Source: Nematostella vectensis
Taxonomy: Eukaryota > Cnidaria > Anthozoa > Actiniaria > Edwardsiidae
Length of the DNA: 64,000 nucleotides
Assembly (NCBI RefSeq): GCF_932526225.1
Contig: NC_064046.1
Coordinates: forward strand, 12,115,719-12,179,718
Reading direction: 5' to 3'
Position numbers and translations under genes: made by a program. The notes under the pieces are model-generated. The model worked only from the letters and a program-made list of their open reading frames with translations, ran no database searches and was not told where the DNA came from. The stretch's first letter is position 1. Each line of letters begins with the position of its first letter. Of this stretch, positions 1 to 13,700 are shown one piece after another.

Positions 1-3000
1 GCTGCCTTGTGTTGTTAGCTTACCCTCAGTCTAGTTATGCTAGGGTAAAATACTACTAGTGTAATGCTGCCTTGTGTTGTTAGCTTACCGTCAGTCTAGT
101 TATGCTAGGGTAAAATACTACTAGTGTAATGCTGCCTTGTGTTGTTAGCTTACCCTCAGTCTAGTTATGCTAGGGTAAAATACTACTAAGTGTAATGCTG
201 CCTTGTGTTGTTAGCTCACCCTCAGTCTAGTTATGCTAGGGTAAAATACTACTAGTGTAATGCTGCCTTGTGTTGTTAGCTCACCCTCAGTCTAGTTATG
301 CTAGGGTAAAATACTACTAAGTGTAATGCTGCCTTGTGTTGTTAGCTCACCCTCAGTCTAGTTGTGCTAGGGTAAAATACTACTAGTGTAATGCTGCCTT
401 GTGTTGTTAGCTCACCCTCAGTCTAGTTATGCTAGGGTAAAATACTACTAAGTGTAATGCTGCCTTGTGTTGTTAGCTCACCCTCAGTCTAGTTATGCTA
501 GGGTAAAATACTACTAGTGTAATGCTGCCTTGTGTTGTTAGCTTACCCTCAGTCTAGTTATGCTAGGGTAAAATACTACTAGGGTAATGCTGCCTTGTGT
601 TGTTAGCTTACCGTCAGTCTAGTTATGCTAGGGTAAAATACTACTAGTGTAGTGCTGCCTTGTGTTGTTACCTTACCCTCAGTCTAGTTATGCTAGGGTA
701 AAATACTACTAGGGTAATGCTGCCTTGTGTTGTTACCTTACCCTCAGTCTAGTTATGCTAGGGTAAAATACTACTAGTGTAGTGCTGCCTTGTGTTGTTA
801 GCTCACCCTCAGTCTAGTTATGCTAGGGTAAAATACTACTAGGGTAATGCTGCCTTGTGTTGTTAGCTTACCCTCAGTCTAGTTATGCTAGGGTAAAATA
901 CTACTAAGTGTAACACTGCCTTGTGTTGTTAGCTTACCCTCAGTCTAGTTATGCTAGGGTAAAATACTACTAGTGTAATGCTGCCTTGTGTTGTTAGCGC
1001 ACCCTCAGTCTAGTTATGCTAGGGTAAAATACTACTAGTGTAATGCTGCCTTGTGTTGTTAGCTTACCCTCAGTCTAGTTATGCTAGGGTAAAATACTAC
1101 TAGTGTAATGCTGCCTTGTGTTGTTAGCTTACCGTCAGTCTAGTTATGCTAGGGTAAAATACTACTAGTGTAGTGCTGCCTTGTGTTGTTAGCTTACCCT
1201 CAGTCTAGTTATGCTAGGGTAAAATACTACTAGTGTAATGCTGCCTTGTGTTGTTAGCTTACCGTCAGTCTAGTTATGCTAGGGTAAAATACTACTAGTG
1301 TAATGCTGCCTTGTGTTGTTAGCTTACCGTCAGTCTAGTTATGCTAGGGTAAAATACTACTAGTGTAGTGCTGCCTTGTGTTGTTAGCTTACCCTCAGTC
1401 TAGTTATGCTAGGGTAAAATACTACTAGTGTAATGCTGCCTTGTGTTGTTAGCTTACCCTCAGTCTAGTTATGCTAGGGTAAAATACTACTAAGTGTAAT
1501 GCTGCCTTGTGTTGTTAGCTCACCCTCAGTCTAGTTATGCTAGGGTAAAATACTACTAGTGTAATGCTGCCTTGTGTTGTTAGCTCACCCTCAGTCTAGT
1601 TATGCTAGGGTAAAATACTACTAAGTGTAATGCTGCCTTGTGTTGTTAGCTCACCCTCAGTCTAGTTGTGCTAGGGTAAAATACTACTAGTGTAATGCTG
1701 CCTTGTGTTGTTAGCTCACCCTCAGTCTAGTTATGCTAGGGTAAAATACTACTAAGTGTAATGCTGCCTTGTGTTGTTAGCTCACCCTCAGTCTAGTTAT
1801 GCTAGGGTAAAATACTACTAGTGTAATGCTGCCTTGTGTTGTTAGCTTACCCTCAGTCTAGTTATGCTAGGGTAAAATACTACTAGGGTAATGCTGCCTT
1901 GTGTTGTTAGCTTACCGTCAGTCTAGTTATGCTAGGGTAAAATACTACTAGTGTAGTGCTGCCTTGTGTTGTTACCTTACCCTCAGTCTAGTTATGCTAG
2001 GGTAAAATACTACTAGGGTAATGCTGCCTTGTGTTGTTACCTTACCCTCAGTCTAGTTATGCTAGGGTAAAATACTACTAGTGTAATGCTGCCTTGTGTT
2101 GTTAGCTCACCCTCAGTCTAGTTATGCTAGGGTAAAATACTACTAGTGTAATGCTGCCTTGTGTTGTTAGCTTACCCTCAGTCTAGTTATGCTAGGGTAA
2201 AATACTACTAAGTGTAGTGCTGCCTTGTGTTGTTACCTTACCCTCAGTCTAGTTATGCTAGGGTAAAATACTACTAGTGTAGTGCTGCCTTGTGTTGTTA
2301 GCTCACCCTCAGTCTAGTTATGCTAGGGTAAAATACTACTAGGGTAATGCTGCCTTGTGTTGTTAGCTTACCGTCAGTCTAGTTATGCTAGGGTAAAATA
2401 CTACTAGGGTAATGCTGCCTTGTGTTGTTAGCTTACCGTCAGTCTAGTTATGCTAGGGTAAAATACTAGTAGTGTAATGCTGCCTTGTGTTGTTAGCGCA
2501 CCCTCAGTCTAGTTATGCTAGGGTAAAATACTACTAGTGTAGTGCTGCCTTGTGTTGTTAGCTTACCCTCAGTCTAGTTATGCTAGGGTAAAATACTACT
2601 AGTGTAGTGCTGCCTTGTGTTGTTAGCTCACCCTCAGTCTAGTTGTGCTAGGGTAAAATACTACTAGTGTAGTGCTGCCTTGTGTTGTTAGCTTACCCTC
2701 AGTCTAGTTGTGCTAGGGTAAAATACTACTAGTGTAGTGCTGCCTTGTGTTGTTACCTTACCCTCAGTCTAGTTATGCTAGGGTAAAATACTACTAGTGT
2801 AGTGCTGCCTTGTGTTGTTAGCTTACCCTCAGTCTAGTTATGCTAGGGTAAAATACTACTAGTGTAGTGCTGCCTTGTGTTGTTAGCTCACCCTCAGTCT
2901 AGTTGTGCTAGGGTAAAATACTACTAGTGTAGTGCTGCCTTGTGTTGTTAGCTTACCCTCAGTCTAGTTATGCTAGGGTAAAATACTACTAGTGTAGTGC

Positions 3001-3476
3001 TGCCTTGTGTTGTTAGCTCACCCTCAGTCTAGTTGTGCTAGGGTAAAATACTACTAGGGTAATGCTGCCTTGTGTTGTTAGCTCACCCTCAGTCTTGTTA
3101 TGCTAGGGTAAAATACTACTAGTGTAGTGCTGCCTTGTGTTGTTAGCTTACCCTCAGTCTAGTTATGCTAGGGTAAAATACTACTAGTGTAGTGCTGCCT
3201 TGTGTTGTTAGCTCACCCTCAGTCTAGTTATGCTAGGGTAAAATACTACTAGTGTAGTGCTGCCTTGTGTTGTTAGCTCACCCTCAGTCTAGTTATGCTA
3301 GGGTAAAATACTACTAGTGTAATGCTGCCTTGTGTTGTTAGCTTACCGTCAGTCTAGTTATGCTAGGGTAAAATACTACTAGTGTAATGCTGCCTTGTGT
3401 TGTTAGCTTACCGTCAGTCTAGTTATGCTAGGGTAAAATACTTCTAGTGTAATGCTGCCTTGTGTTGTTAGCTTAC
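1..3476. repeat. 65-bp satellite array with higher-order structure
   Basis: About 53 head-to-tail copies of a 65-bp unit (66 bp where ctaagtg replaces ctagtg) fill the left edge of the window, so the array is truncated there. Each unit contains a short inverted repeat, TTACCCT and AGGGTAA, around a 15-base centre. Variant positions recur: gctta or gctca, ccctc or ccgtc, gttatg or gttgtg, ctagtg, ctaagtg or ctaggg. The run of variants starting at 131 recurs in the same order from 1435. The last unit ends where unrelated sequence starts (ctttgcctttgag). The array lies downstream of the visible SIRT5 exon, so it may sit inside a SIRT5 intron; that is inference. Confidence 0.97.
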
Positions 3477-4025
3477 CCTTTGCCTTTGAGGGCTGGGACT
3501 ATTGGGCTATCCCTGTTCACTGCCACATGGCTACATGATGTACACCTGGTCTTGAACAGGGTTCCTTTATGTAGCAAATCATCCAATTCATAAATATACA
3601 TTATCAAAATCATCACCTTCTATCACATCGATGTCATAGTTATCATGGGCTGTAGCTACAGATTTTAGTCAGTGTATGTGTGTCTGAGGGAGAAAAGGTT
3701 GATCAAAAATTCATCATCATCACCTTGTTATCATAATCATTACCATCAACATTTTCAAGAAAAACTTTCATTTTTTTTGTCAAATTTATCACACTGTCAC
3801 TAATAAACTGTATTACTATCATACTATCATTGTCATATTATAAAATCATCATAATTATTTTAATCATCTTCATCATCATCATCATATCAACATTATCATG
3901 TTTATCATCATCATCTCATCATCGTAATAACATTTTAAGATAATCGTAACCATAATTATAATCTCCTAATCATCTAATCGTGATTACTCATCTCAACATC
4001 ATCATCTACAGTATACCACTACCAC

Positions 4026-4081
<56 letters not shown>

Positions 4082-4150
4082 CCATTGTATTTCCATCATC
4101 GCCATCATCATGGCATTACCACCATAAACATTATCATCATCTCCTTTGTA
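3477..4150. repeat. AT-rich stretch with degenerate and pure (TCA)n
   Basis: No gene is visible. From about 3700 the sequence is increasingly rich in atcatcat and ends in a pure (TCA)n run at about 4024-4081. A 142-codon ORF starting at 3980 is mostly poly-Ser produced by this microsatellite and is not a gene. If SIRT5 continues to lower coordinates, this is part of its intron. Confidence 0.85.
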
Positions 4151-4173
4151 TCATCACCACATCATGATTTTAC

Positions 4174-4651
4174 CATGCAACTCAATGACGTCCTCGGCTC
4201 CTGCAGTCTTATGCAGCTCATCGATATTTTGTGTAACCACCCAAACTTGCTTTCCCTCATTTCGCATCTTTTTTTGGAACTCCGCAATTGCAAAGTGGGC
4301 AGGATTTGGTTTCTTGCTGAGCACTACTTCCCTTCGATAACTGTAGAACTCCCAAACAAGCGAAGGGTTCGTATGGAAAGCTCCCGGCGTAGCCAAATCA
4401 GTTGCTGAGAATGTTCGCCAAAGTCCTCCAGCTCCCCGGAAAGTTGGTATTCCACTCTCGGCGCTAATTCCAGCTCCGGTAAGAAACAGGATGTTCTTCG
4501 CTTTCGAGAGCAGATCTTTAAGTTTGGTTTTGTCTGAGCTTGGACGAGATGCTGTAGTGTGGATTCGACTCATTCTTGAGAATTTATCAATGCATCTGGA
4601 CGAATTGCATAGGGATTGAATGGAATGAGTTTTTGGAAACCGCGAAATCAT
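4174..4651 (-). CDS. SIRT5: Sirtuin-5-like NAD-dependent lysine deacylase, first coding exon (partial gene)
   Basis: The exon encodes a class III sirtuin N-terminal half. From the first ATG (4651) the 159 residues show a basic, Ser/Arg-rich leader resembling a mitochondrial presequence (about 1-36), then the NAD-binding GAGISAESG at 59-67 with PTFRG, the FYSYRRE segment, TQNID, and ELHG with the catalytic His at the exon end. The Y-x-x-R in FYSYRRE corresponds to Tyr102 and Arg105 of human SIRT5, which select succinyl, malonyl and glutaryl lysine; this supports SIRT5 over other sirtuins. The exon ends in CATG|gtaaaa (donor at 4173-4172). Zinc-binding cysteines and the C-terminal half are not in this exon, and I found no further exons before the satellite; they probably lie beyond the window. 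An ATG 78 bases further in (MSRIH) could also serve as start. Confidence 0.9.
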
Positions 4652-4769
4652 TTCAATACATTTCAATGATTCTTGATAGCCATTTTACACAGAAATCGCT
4701 TTGACCAATATACTTTTTGGTCTTCCTGTGGCCGAGGAAAGCTGGTATCTCAACACAATTTCTTCCAAG
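4652..4769. promoter_or_regulatory. Putative bidirectional SIRT5/DDX1 promoter
   Basis: Only 118 bp separate the SIRT5 start codon (minus) from the DDX1 start codon (plus), so both transcription starts must lie here or inside the genes. A CCAAT pentamer is present near 4705. The DDX1 start sits in CCAAGATGGCGGG, which resembles the YY1 consensus AAGATGGCGGC found at the start codon of many housekeeping genes. No TATA box is seen. Shared regulation is inference. Confidence 0.6.
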
Positions 4770-7700
4770 ATGGCGGGTCATTTCTCAGGTTGGTAAATAA
4801 TTTTGGAGGTTTTAATATAATACCATTTTTCCTGTTGTAAGTTTAATTTCTTAATAGGTTTAAATACAAAAAGTACTTGGCCATTGCAAAGATTAAGTCT
4901 GTAAACATGTATCCGCTGGTCGTATGTAGAATTTCCAAAACTTATCCAAAGCAATTCGATCTCGAGTATCTCACGCTTCTTCCTCTTTTAATCTATTTTC
5001 GATCTATATCGATCTCGATAGATGTCGCTAATGTCTCTCTGATTCTAAACTGCAAAATCTTCGATGATTTCTACAAGAACTGGTCTTGTGTCTTGTCACT
5101 GAAGATAGTGTCTGTGGGTCTTGTCGGCAGTGGATCTTGTACTATATCCCCCCCCCCCTATACAAGTCAATGCAATGCAAGATGAGACCTTGAGACAGGG
5201 AATTTCCAGTCCCTATTTTTCCCGTAACATGTATACCTGTAGAGAACCAGGTTTATGGGTTACGGGAAAAAGAATTTCAGATGCTGAAACCACTTCTAAT
5301 TTTCTCATTCAGAAAACCTAAAATTAGCCGATTCTAGTACCTTAAACCTCTTTAAAAAAATAATTGCAGCCATAAGGGGGCAGACAGGGGGGGGGGCAGG
5401 TGCCCCCCCCCCCCTCACACACAAGAACTGTTCAGATCTGTAGTATGAAGATATATAATAGACTTAGATATACAAAACTGGTAACCAGACACCAGCATCT
5501 GTTCACATTCTATTATGCAAATTCTGACAAATTCATATGCATCTTTAACCACTAATCTGACCATATGGATCACACCAACTCTTACATGCATTGCAGTATA
5601 AGGGCTTAAGAAAAATGGATTCCGAATTATCTGCATGCACTGTTGTTTTTATTAGTTGGGCAGTTTTCAGATAGCGCCTCCAGGAAAGTTTTTGGTTAAA
5701 AGCGTTTATTCGTACCATGGCACCTGGGGAGAAGGGGGACATAAAAGGGGAATAATGGTTGTGATACGGGTAGAGGTTGGTGGCAGGGGTGAGGGCGGGA
5801 GGGTAATTGTGGGGATAATGCTACAGTAAGTAGAGTTGGACTATAAGGAGTGTATGGGGTAGTGATGCAGTTGTTCTTACCATGGCGTATAGGGTGAATG
5901 GGAAGATTAAAAAGGAGGTAGTGGGTAGGGGAGGTATAGACCGGAAAACAAAAAGGCTGATAAGGGGTAAGGTGTACATGCTGGTGGAGAAAGAAGTGAG
6001 TTAAAATACAATTAAGAAAACAAAAAAAGTTCAAAAACATGCACATAAATGTATAATAAATGACAATGGTAAATAAGGAATAGGATATTTCATAGAGCTC
6101 TTCGAAAGGTTAAGCAGCCTCACATGTGTTCTAGTACAGGTTTTATCATCAGGAGGTAAGACCAAGTACTAGTCAAATGTGAAGGGGAGAATGGAAACTG
6201 GAAGCCTAGGGATGCTAGGGGAGGAAAGATGGAGATACCTAGTAAGGAAAAAGTTCGCATTTGAGACGTGTTTCAAGGTGAATGAGTGGCTAGCCAATGG
6301 TATCAGGAACGATCGCCCCAGGGTACCGTTGCCCTAATCACACTAAGAACGATTGTCCCACTCAGATAGAACCATGTACTTGGCATGGTTCTGATAATAC
6401 CACAAGCGTAAGGAAGAGACCCTTTCTCCTCCACCATGATCATCATCACGTTCATCTTCAACTCCACCAAGATCATCATCACGATGATCTTCAACTCCAC
6501 CATGATCATCATCACGATAATCTTAACTCCACCATGATCATCATCACGATAATCTTAACTCCACCATGATCATCATCACGTTAATCTTCAACTCCACCAT
6601 GATCATCATCACGATAATCTTCAACTCCACCATGATCATCATCACGATAATCTTAACTCCACCATGATCATCATCACGATAATCTTCAACTCCACCATGA
6701 TCATCATCACGATAATCTTCAACTCCACCATGATCATCATCACGATAATCTTAACTCCACCATGATCATCATCACGATAATCTTCAACTCCACCAAGATC
6801 ATCATCACGATAATCTTAACTCCACCATGATCATCATCACGATAATCTTAACTCCACCATGATCATCATCACGATAATCTTAACTCCACCATGATCATCA
6901 TCACGTTCATCTTCAACTCCACCAAGATCATCATCAGGAACATCTTCAACTCCACCATGGTCATCATACACAGACACAAATAGGTACCTTTATTCTGATC
7001 CTGAATGTTCATTTCCATGGCCTCAAAACACCATGTCCACTCCTTGAAGGCTTGTAAAACCACTTGGATGCCATTACAGACTGCAAAGCATTCTGGGAGA
7101 TCCAGGGAAAAATTAACGAGGGGAGGGCCAGTCAACACTCCCTCTCCCCAGAGTCAGATGTTTTTTTATAAGTCTTTTCACCCCAAAGCCAAACAAATAT
7201 ACTCCAGGTCATACAGGCCCAGAATAGCAGAAGTAAACAATTTTGGAATCAATTTGGTTTAAGAATAGACAGCATTTAGGAGAGCTGTGGTGATTCATTA
7301 GAAAATTATTTTCTCATCCAGGCAAAGCCAAACAAGAAAAAATCACCATGAATCCACCTTTGCTTGCAAATATCCATAAGCACAGCACTCAATTATGCCC
7401 CAACAGACTTCATGATGCCCTAGGACACTCTCCCAATATGCTTATAGCTGTATTTTTTATGAAAAATACAAGCAACGATCAACTTGTGCTCGCATAAGCA
7501 CAACAACAAGGGATTAAAAATGGGACCCAAAGCACTGTTGGAAAGCTAGGATACCGCTGACTGGGTGCAGTGGTGTTTGACTTTTTTCGAGGTATCTGTA
7601 GTCTTTTTTTTGTAAATTCAGCTAAAAAATAGCCAGGAGTCAATGGGTTAATCCACCACCCGTAGATTTTAATCAAAATAACTAGGTCTTTTTAGACTTG

Positions 7701-10700
7701 TGCTGTGAGATACACCCAGTGGATTGGATCACATATATGCCATTTCTAGCAATTGAATATCTTTAACCTAGAAAATAGAATTTTTTTACTTGGACATGAC
7801 TGGACTCATTGATAGGGATGATATGCATAGCTTTTTTGGAAAAAAAATGCCCTGAAAAACATCAGATTCAGGCAAGGTTTTGTGATAAGATTACTTTGAC
7901 GGTGAATATACAGGAAAAGTACCAAAAGTGGGTTGACACTGCTGCTTTGAATTTATAAAGGCAAATATTTTTTATGGAATTTGGGCTCCCTGTGGTTTCC
8001 CACATGATTATAACATAAAAATTATCTGTTAGAATATCAGCCATAACTTTTAAATGAAGGCTTGTTTGTCTATCAAGCAGAATTTGCTAACACTGTTATA
8101 TGCACCTAAGCTCGCATAAGCACAACAACAACAAGGGATTAAAAATGGGACACAAAGCACTGTTGGAAAGTTAGGATACCGCTGACTGGGTGCAGTGGTG
8201 TTTGACTTTGACGGTTGTATAAAACTCAAAATAGGGTGGAGGTATCTGTTTTCAGTCTTTTTCTTTTTTTTTTTTTTGTAAATTCAGCTCAAAAATAACA
8301 AGGAGTCAATGGGTTAAGGGAGTTTTGTTGTTTAGAATTTAGCCTAACAAACTCTGTTCCTCCTACCCTTGATATACTGAGTTAGGTATCCTTACTACAT
8401 ATGTCTTGTGTTATTCAGAGTTCGGTATGCTGCCAGAAATCTGCAAAGCTGTAGAAGACATGGATTGGCTGTAAGTCTGACTTCATTCACTATTTTCATC
8501 CCCATGTTCTTGGTAAGGAAGATATGGTATTCTATGGTACACATGCCCCTTATTTCAATCCTAATCTGTGTTTCATGGTATGGTATGAGTAATTATGCAT
8601 GTCCCACAATAGTTTCCATTCCTATTTCCTATGCCTTAAACCATGTTGTATTTGTGCTCACTCATAATTAAGTTTTCTTACTGTGAGAAGGGTGGTTACT
8701 GTAGTTCTGAAATCTATTAAGCATTGATTTTATCTTTTTTATAATACCTTGTACTGTATCTCCCCTTTTCTAAGAATGTCTAATCGCAAGTCTGGTTTGG
8801 TATCTAATGTTGCATGTCTTTTCCCTACAGATTACCTACAGATGTACAGGCAGAGGCCATTCCCCTCATCCTTGGTGGTGGTGATGTTTTGATGGTACAT
8901 ATCAGTCTTTTAATAAATAATCAGAACCTTAATACTTGAATTTGCCAATTTTCCCTCCCATGTCTCAAAACCATGCCCTTAACCCTTTCACTCCCAAGTT
9001 TTTTTGACTAATGCACACAAAATGACACTAGGTCTTCAGTTGTTATTGATTTTCTATTTTTCCTTAGAATTTCATGGGCTGATAAAGTAAGAACAAATAT
9101 TGCCCATATAATTTATGATCGGAATAATAAGACAGAGTCCTTTTGTCTTTTTATCCAATGACAAAGGGGCATGCAGCAAAATACGGAAAATTGTGTACCT
9201 AGTCATGAAAGGGTTAATTTTCAGTGCCTGTGATTTTCCAAACATATTTGGCAAATTCTTAGACAAATGTAATATTTGTAAATTTTGACAAATTCGTAGA
9301 CAAATGCATTGCACATTTTGTCAAATTCTTAGACCAATGTATTCTTGTACATCTCCTCAAATTCTAAGACGAAATGTTATTCTTGCACGTTTTTGTCTGT
9401 ACTTTTTTTCAAAACTTACTCAATTATATTTTTTGTATATCTTGGCAAATTTGTAGACAGATGCTTTTTTTCACACAATTGGTCTGAAAAATTTCATAAT
9501 GGATAGACTTCTAAACAACAGTGCAATTTGGCTGCTGGGCCCCTTAATTGTATTTTAATAACACTATTTTATTCTTCTAGGCAGCTGAGACTGGGAGCGG
9601 CAAGACTGGGGTAAGATAATTTTCTGAAAAAAAAAACATGTTACACTCTTTCACATGCGTACATCCGTACATCACATACTGTGTTATTATATAATACCAG
9701 TTAATTTTAATGACTGGTATATATAATAACTTAGTATAATATAAATAATTATAATCACATTTTGCCTGTTGATAACATTTTCTTTGTACCCTCTTCTAGG
9801 CTTTTTGCCTTCCTGTGATCCAAATTGTTCACGAAACAATCAGAGATGCTCTCTCTGGCAAAGTCAGCAAAGCATCTTCTGTGTCTGGTACAGTAGTCTA
9901 TTATTTTCTCACTGTTGAAAATTTCTGATGATTCTAGGCTAATGACTGATGATCTGGTGATTGCCAGATACTGTACCAGTCAACTCTTGCTAATTTCAAC
10001 ACCCTCTGGACAGTATCCACTTCAGAAACATCAGAAATGAGATGGGAAAACATTTCAGATATTTCTTTATAGTTCATTCTCATCTGGTCTTGGTTTTCTG
10101 TCCTTAATAAGCGATTTGACTGCAATTAGTAGGATGTCCATTAGGCAAGAGTTGACTGTAAATAGAACTAAAAATATGGTTGTCACATTTTAGGCCCCTC
10201 CACCTTCAAGATGAACCCTTTCGACAGAGGAGACACGTTCAGTGAGTTAATTTATTTGTTTATTTGTTATTTAATAAAATTGACTGAGTTACTATTGTTT
10301 GGCATGTATGACATGCAATGGTGTGATGTGGGATACATGCTATTTTTCTTTTTTGTTGTAAGTTCAACATTTTCTTGATTGCCAAAGTAGAATTGTTTGA
10401 TTTGTGCATATGTATTTTATATTTTAGTTACACTGATCTTTGAAGTTGGCACTGACCACTGGAGGCCAAAGTGTTAAAGGCCGTGTGTCCTTTGCCTCGC
10501 CTTGTGACAGCATCATAAAATGCGATAAATAAATTAATTATACTTTTATGAAATGTTTATCTTAGCCATTGATGAAGAGGGTTACTTATGTCAAAGTCGT
10601 GATTTCTACAAGTGGCAAGGGTGTCGGTCAACTCTTGGAGTGAAGAAAGGTAAGCAAGGCCTGCTCATTAAATTAGATATAGCAGCGTCCAAGTGGATTT

Positions 10701-13700
10701 GACTGATACACAAGATGTTATTGTGTGCAAGGGTGTTGGAAGTTTTGCATATGTTAACAAATCAAAAGTTATTCTCGTCAAAAGACAGAAATAGCCAAAA
10801 TTTGGTATTGTCAGTATGTTTTATCTTTCCAATAGAGATTGTACCGGCTATACAAAAAATACCTTCTTGGAATTTTTGAAGGTTTGTGGAAATTGGAAAT
10901 TTGCAAGTTTATATTTTCTTTTTTCAAAGCCCTTGGGATTTACAGTATTTACATTAGCTTAATTGTCTTATTGTCAGTTTATTTATATTCACCTAATGTT
11001 CTTTCTCTTGCTAACAACTCAGGAAAATATTACTATGAAGCAACAGTTACTGATGAAGGCCTGTGTCGTGTTGGGTGGTCGACGGCCCATGCCACACTAG
11101 ATCTAGGTCAGCTGACACGAAAATCTCTACAGGCAAATTGATTTTGATAATTTTGTTCATGGGGTTTCATATATTATGTTGTCAACAATACTGTATCACC
11201 ATTTAGGGTTATCATAGATGGGGGGATAAGACAGTAGTCAATCTAAAGGATTTGATTAACAATACTGTACTAGCATTCAGAAAGCAAATACATAAAAACC
11301 TGTTATCTAACCCTCAAAGATAGACAACAGTTCGAGCTAGCAGTTCGAGTATCAGAATGTAGAAACTACATAAAATTAGTCCCCTGGAAACTCAAAACTA
11401 GTTTGAGTTTAGAGTGGGTTTGAAGTTTTGAGTTAAATAACAGTTGTGGGTTCCACTCTATTATTCTCTGGTCATTCATTGTCTTCTTTGCTATTGTCAA
11501 ATATTTTTAGTGATTGTTATTATGTGAGTTGCTGAGTGTTATTTGTGGTGTGTCACATGTTGTCTTAGGCACTGACGAGGAAGGCTTTGGGTTTGGTGGG
11601 ACTGGTAAAAAATCATACAATCGCCAGTTTGACACATACGGCGAGGTTAGTAAAAGGTTGAATTTTAATGACATTGGTAGCTTTTCATTCCCATAAACCA
11701 CCCATACTTGAATCAGGGATTGTATTTTCATTGATATCCATGAAATGTGTAAGGGATAAAAGCCATTTTAGCCATCATTTGCATCTTTTTTGTAGCCTTT
11801 TGGTATTAATGACACAATTGGGTGCTACATCAACCTAGATAATGGCACTGTGAAATATAGCAAGAACGGTGAGTACAGTATTATTGCAGACTTGTTTCCC
11901 CTTGGATTTTGTGCTTTTTTCACTACACCTGGAAGCATTAAAACTAAATGCCAAAACAAGGGCAGCTGCCTTCTGGCCTTACCAATAAACTTGCTATTAG
12001 AAGCCTGGGTAAAACTAATTGTGGCTATTTATTAAGATATTTATTAAGATATCTATAGGATATCTTTTAAGGCTAATGGCAAACATTTTCTTTATCTCAT
12101 TGAAAACCTATTTCTTCTGTAGGTGTGGATTTTGGCAAAGCATTTGACATTCCACAAGCTTTGTTGGGGAAGACATTTTTTGCTGCTGTAGTTTTAAAGG
12201 TACAACTAACAGTGATTATTCCTCCCGGGGGGGGGCTCTCGTCGTGAAAATGAATTTCAATCCTAAGGGATAGCAAAATGTGTGTGGTTTCTGGATGTTT
12301 TAACCCTAAGGGATAGCAGAAATTTCAGATATCACTAAAAACGATTGCTAAAGTGACAGCCGACTTCACAGCAATCCAAAGGACAATGGGGGTTTTGATT
12401 GGCCAATTGATGTTCATTGTCTTGAGTTGACAGTTGACACTATATCGACTGATTGAGATTTAACAGAAAGTCTTACAAACTACTGTAACAGGAAGTGTGA
12501 TTTGTATATGTCTGGTCGGGTCATGGTAGACACCCTAAGGGATAGCAGATTTCCAGAGGGATACTAGCACTTGGGGCAAATTTTAAACCCTAAGGGGTAG
12601 GACGAGGATTTGTACACTCTCCCCCCCCCCCCCCCCCCCCCGGGTTTTTCCTATTTTTAACCAAAATTCCACTCTTTTTTCCTCATATTGTAGAATGCCG
12701 AGATGAAATTCAACTTTGGAGACTCATCATTCCAGTGCCCTCCAAAGGTGATAAAATGACTTTCTTGTCTGTTGTTTTTCATATCGAAATAAAGGGTAAT
12801 AAAGTGATTTTGTCTTCCTATAGGGCGACTACATCCCTCTATCAAAAGCCCCAAAGGATGTGACTGCTGCAGGAGGTATAGGAGACTGTGACATAGTGGT
12901 GTATCAGTAGTATAACAGGAACATTTCAGGCCTATTCTTTGCTGTGTGTGGTAAAAAAGTTTTGTTAAACTTCAGGTGATACTGCTTCTATTCAGTCAAA
13001 ACCTGGCAAATTTTCTAATCGCTGTGCTCCATCAGCAATCATCATTGAGGTAACAGTTTCATTAGGCAGTAAATTCTGAGAGACTTCCATAATTTTCCGT
13101 ACTGTTTTATGTGATGATTTGTCAGAGAAAAGGATCCATCTATTACAGCACTAGCAGCACAACCATGAACACCTAAGATATGGGTGGATTGTTAATTGTC
13201 ATTCTGACGAATCAGATGCAAGAATTCAGACAATGTGGCTTGTTGAGACATGTTTTTCTAGTTGCCTGTTTGAATATCTCGCGATTGATTGGTCGGACAA
13301 ACATTCCATTCATATGGTCACACTGTAATTGCAGGTAAGATTTTACAAAAATGTTGCCTTGTTTTTCATTTTTGGTTCATTCCTTTGCAGCCATCTAGGG
13401 AACTGGCTCATCAGGTACTTATCTTATGTTTACTAGTCTTACGTTAGTTCACACTACAACATTATAACATTTTGATATAAAAAAAAAGCAATACAGATCA
13501 TGACTTTTTTGTAATATTTTAAAGATATGCTATTTTTAGTCTCTTTTTGTTTGTTAAATCTACTATAGACCACTTTTAAAATTAATAGAAAAATCCTTTC
13601 ATATTTGGCCACACAGAGGTTTTGAAGATGTTTATAATTTTCTAAGCCAAAGTGCCAGGCCTTGATTTTCCTCTTCAACCTGGGAAAATGAAATTGCCTG

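Noticed and set aside
1-3476. Regular direct repeats considered as a CRISPR array
   Set aside because: Units abut with no unique spacers, and the host is a eukaryote; it is a satellite.
3980-4408. 142-codon Ser-rich ORF opposite the SIRT5 exon
   Set aside because: Half is (TCA)n and half is antisense to the clear SIRT5 coding exon.
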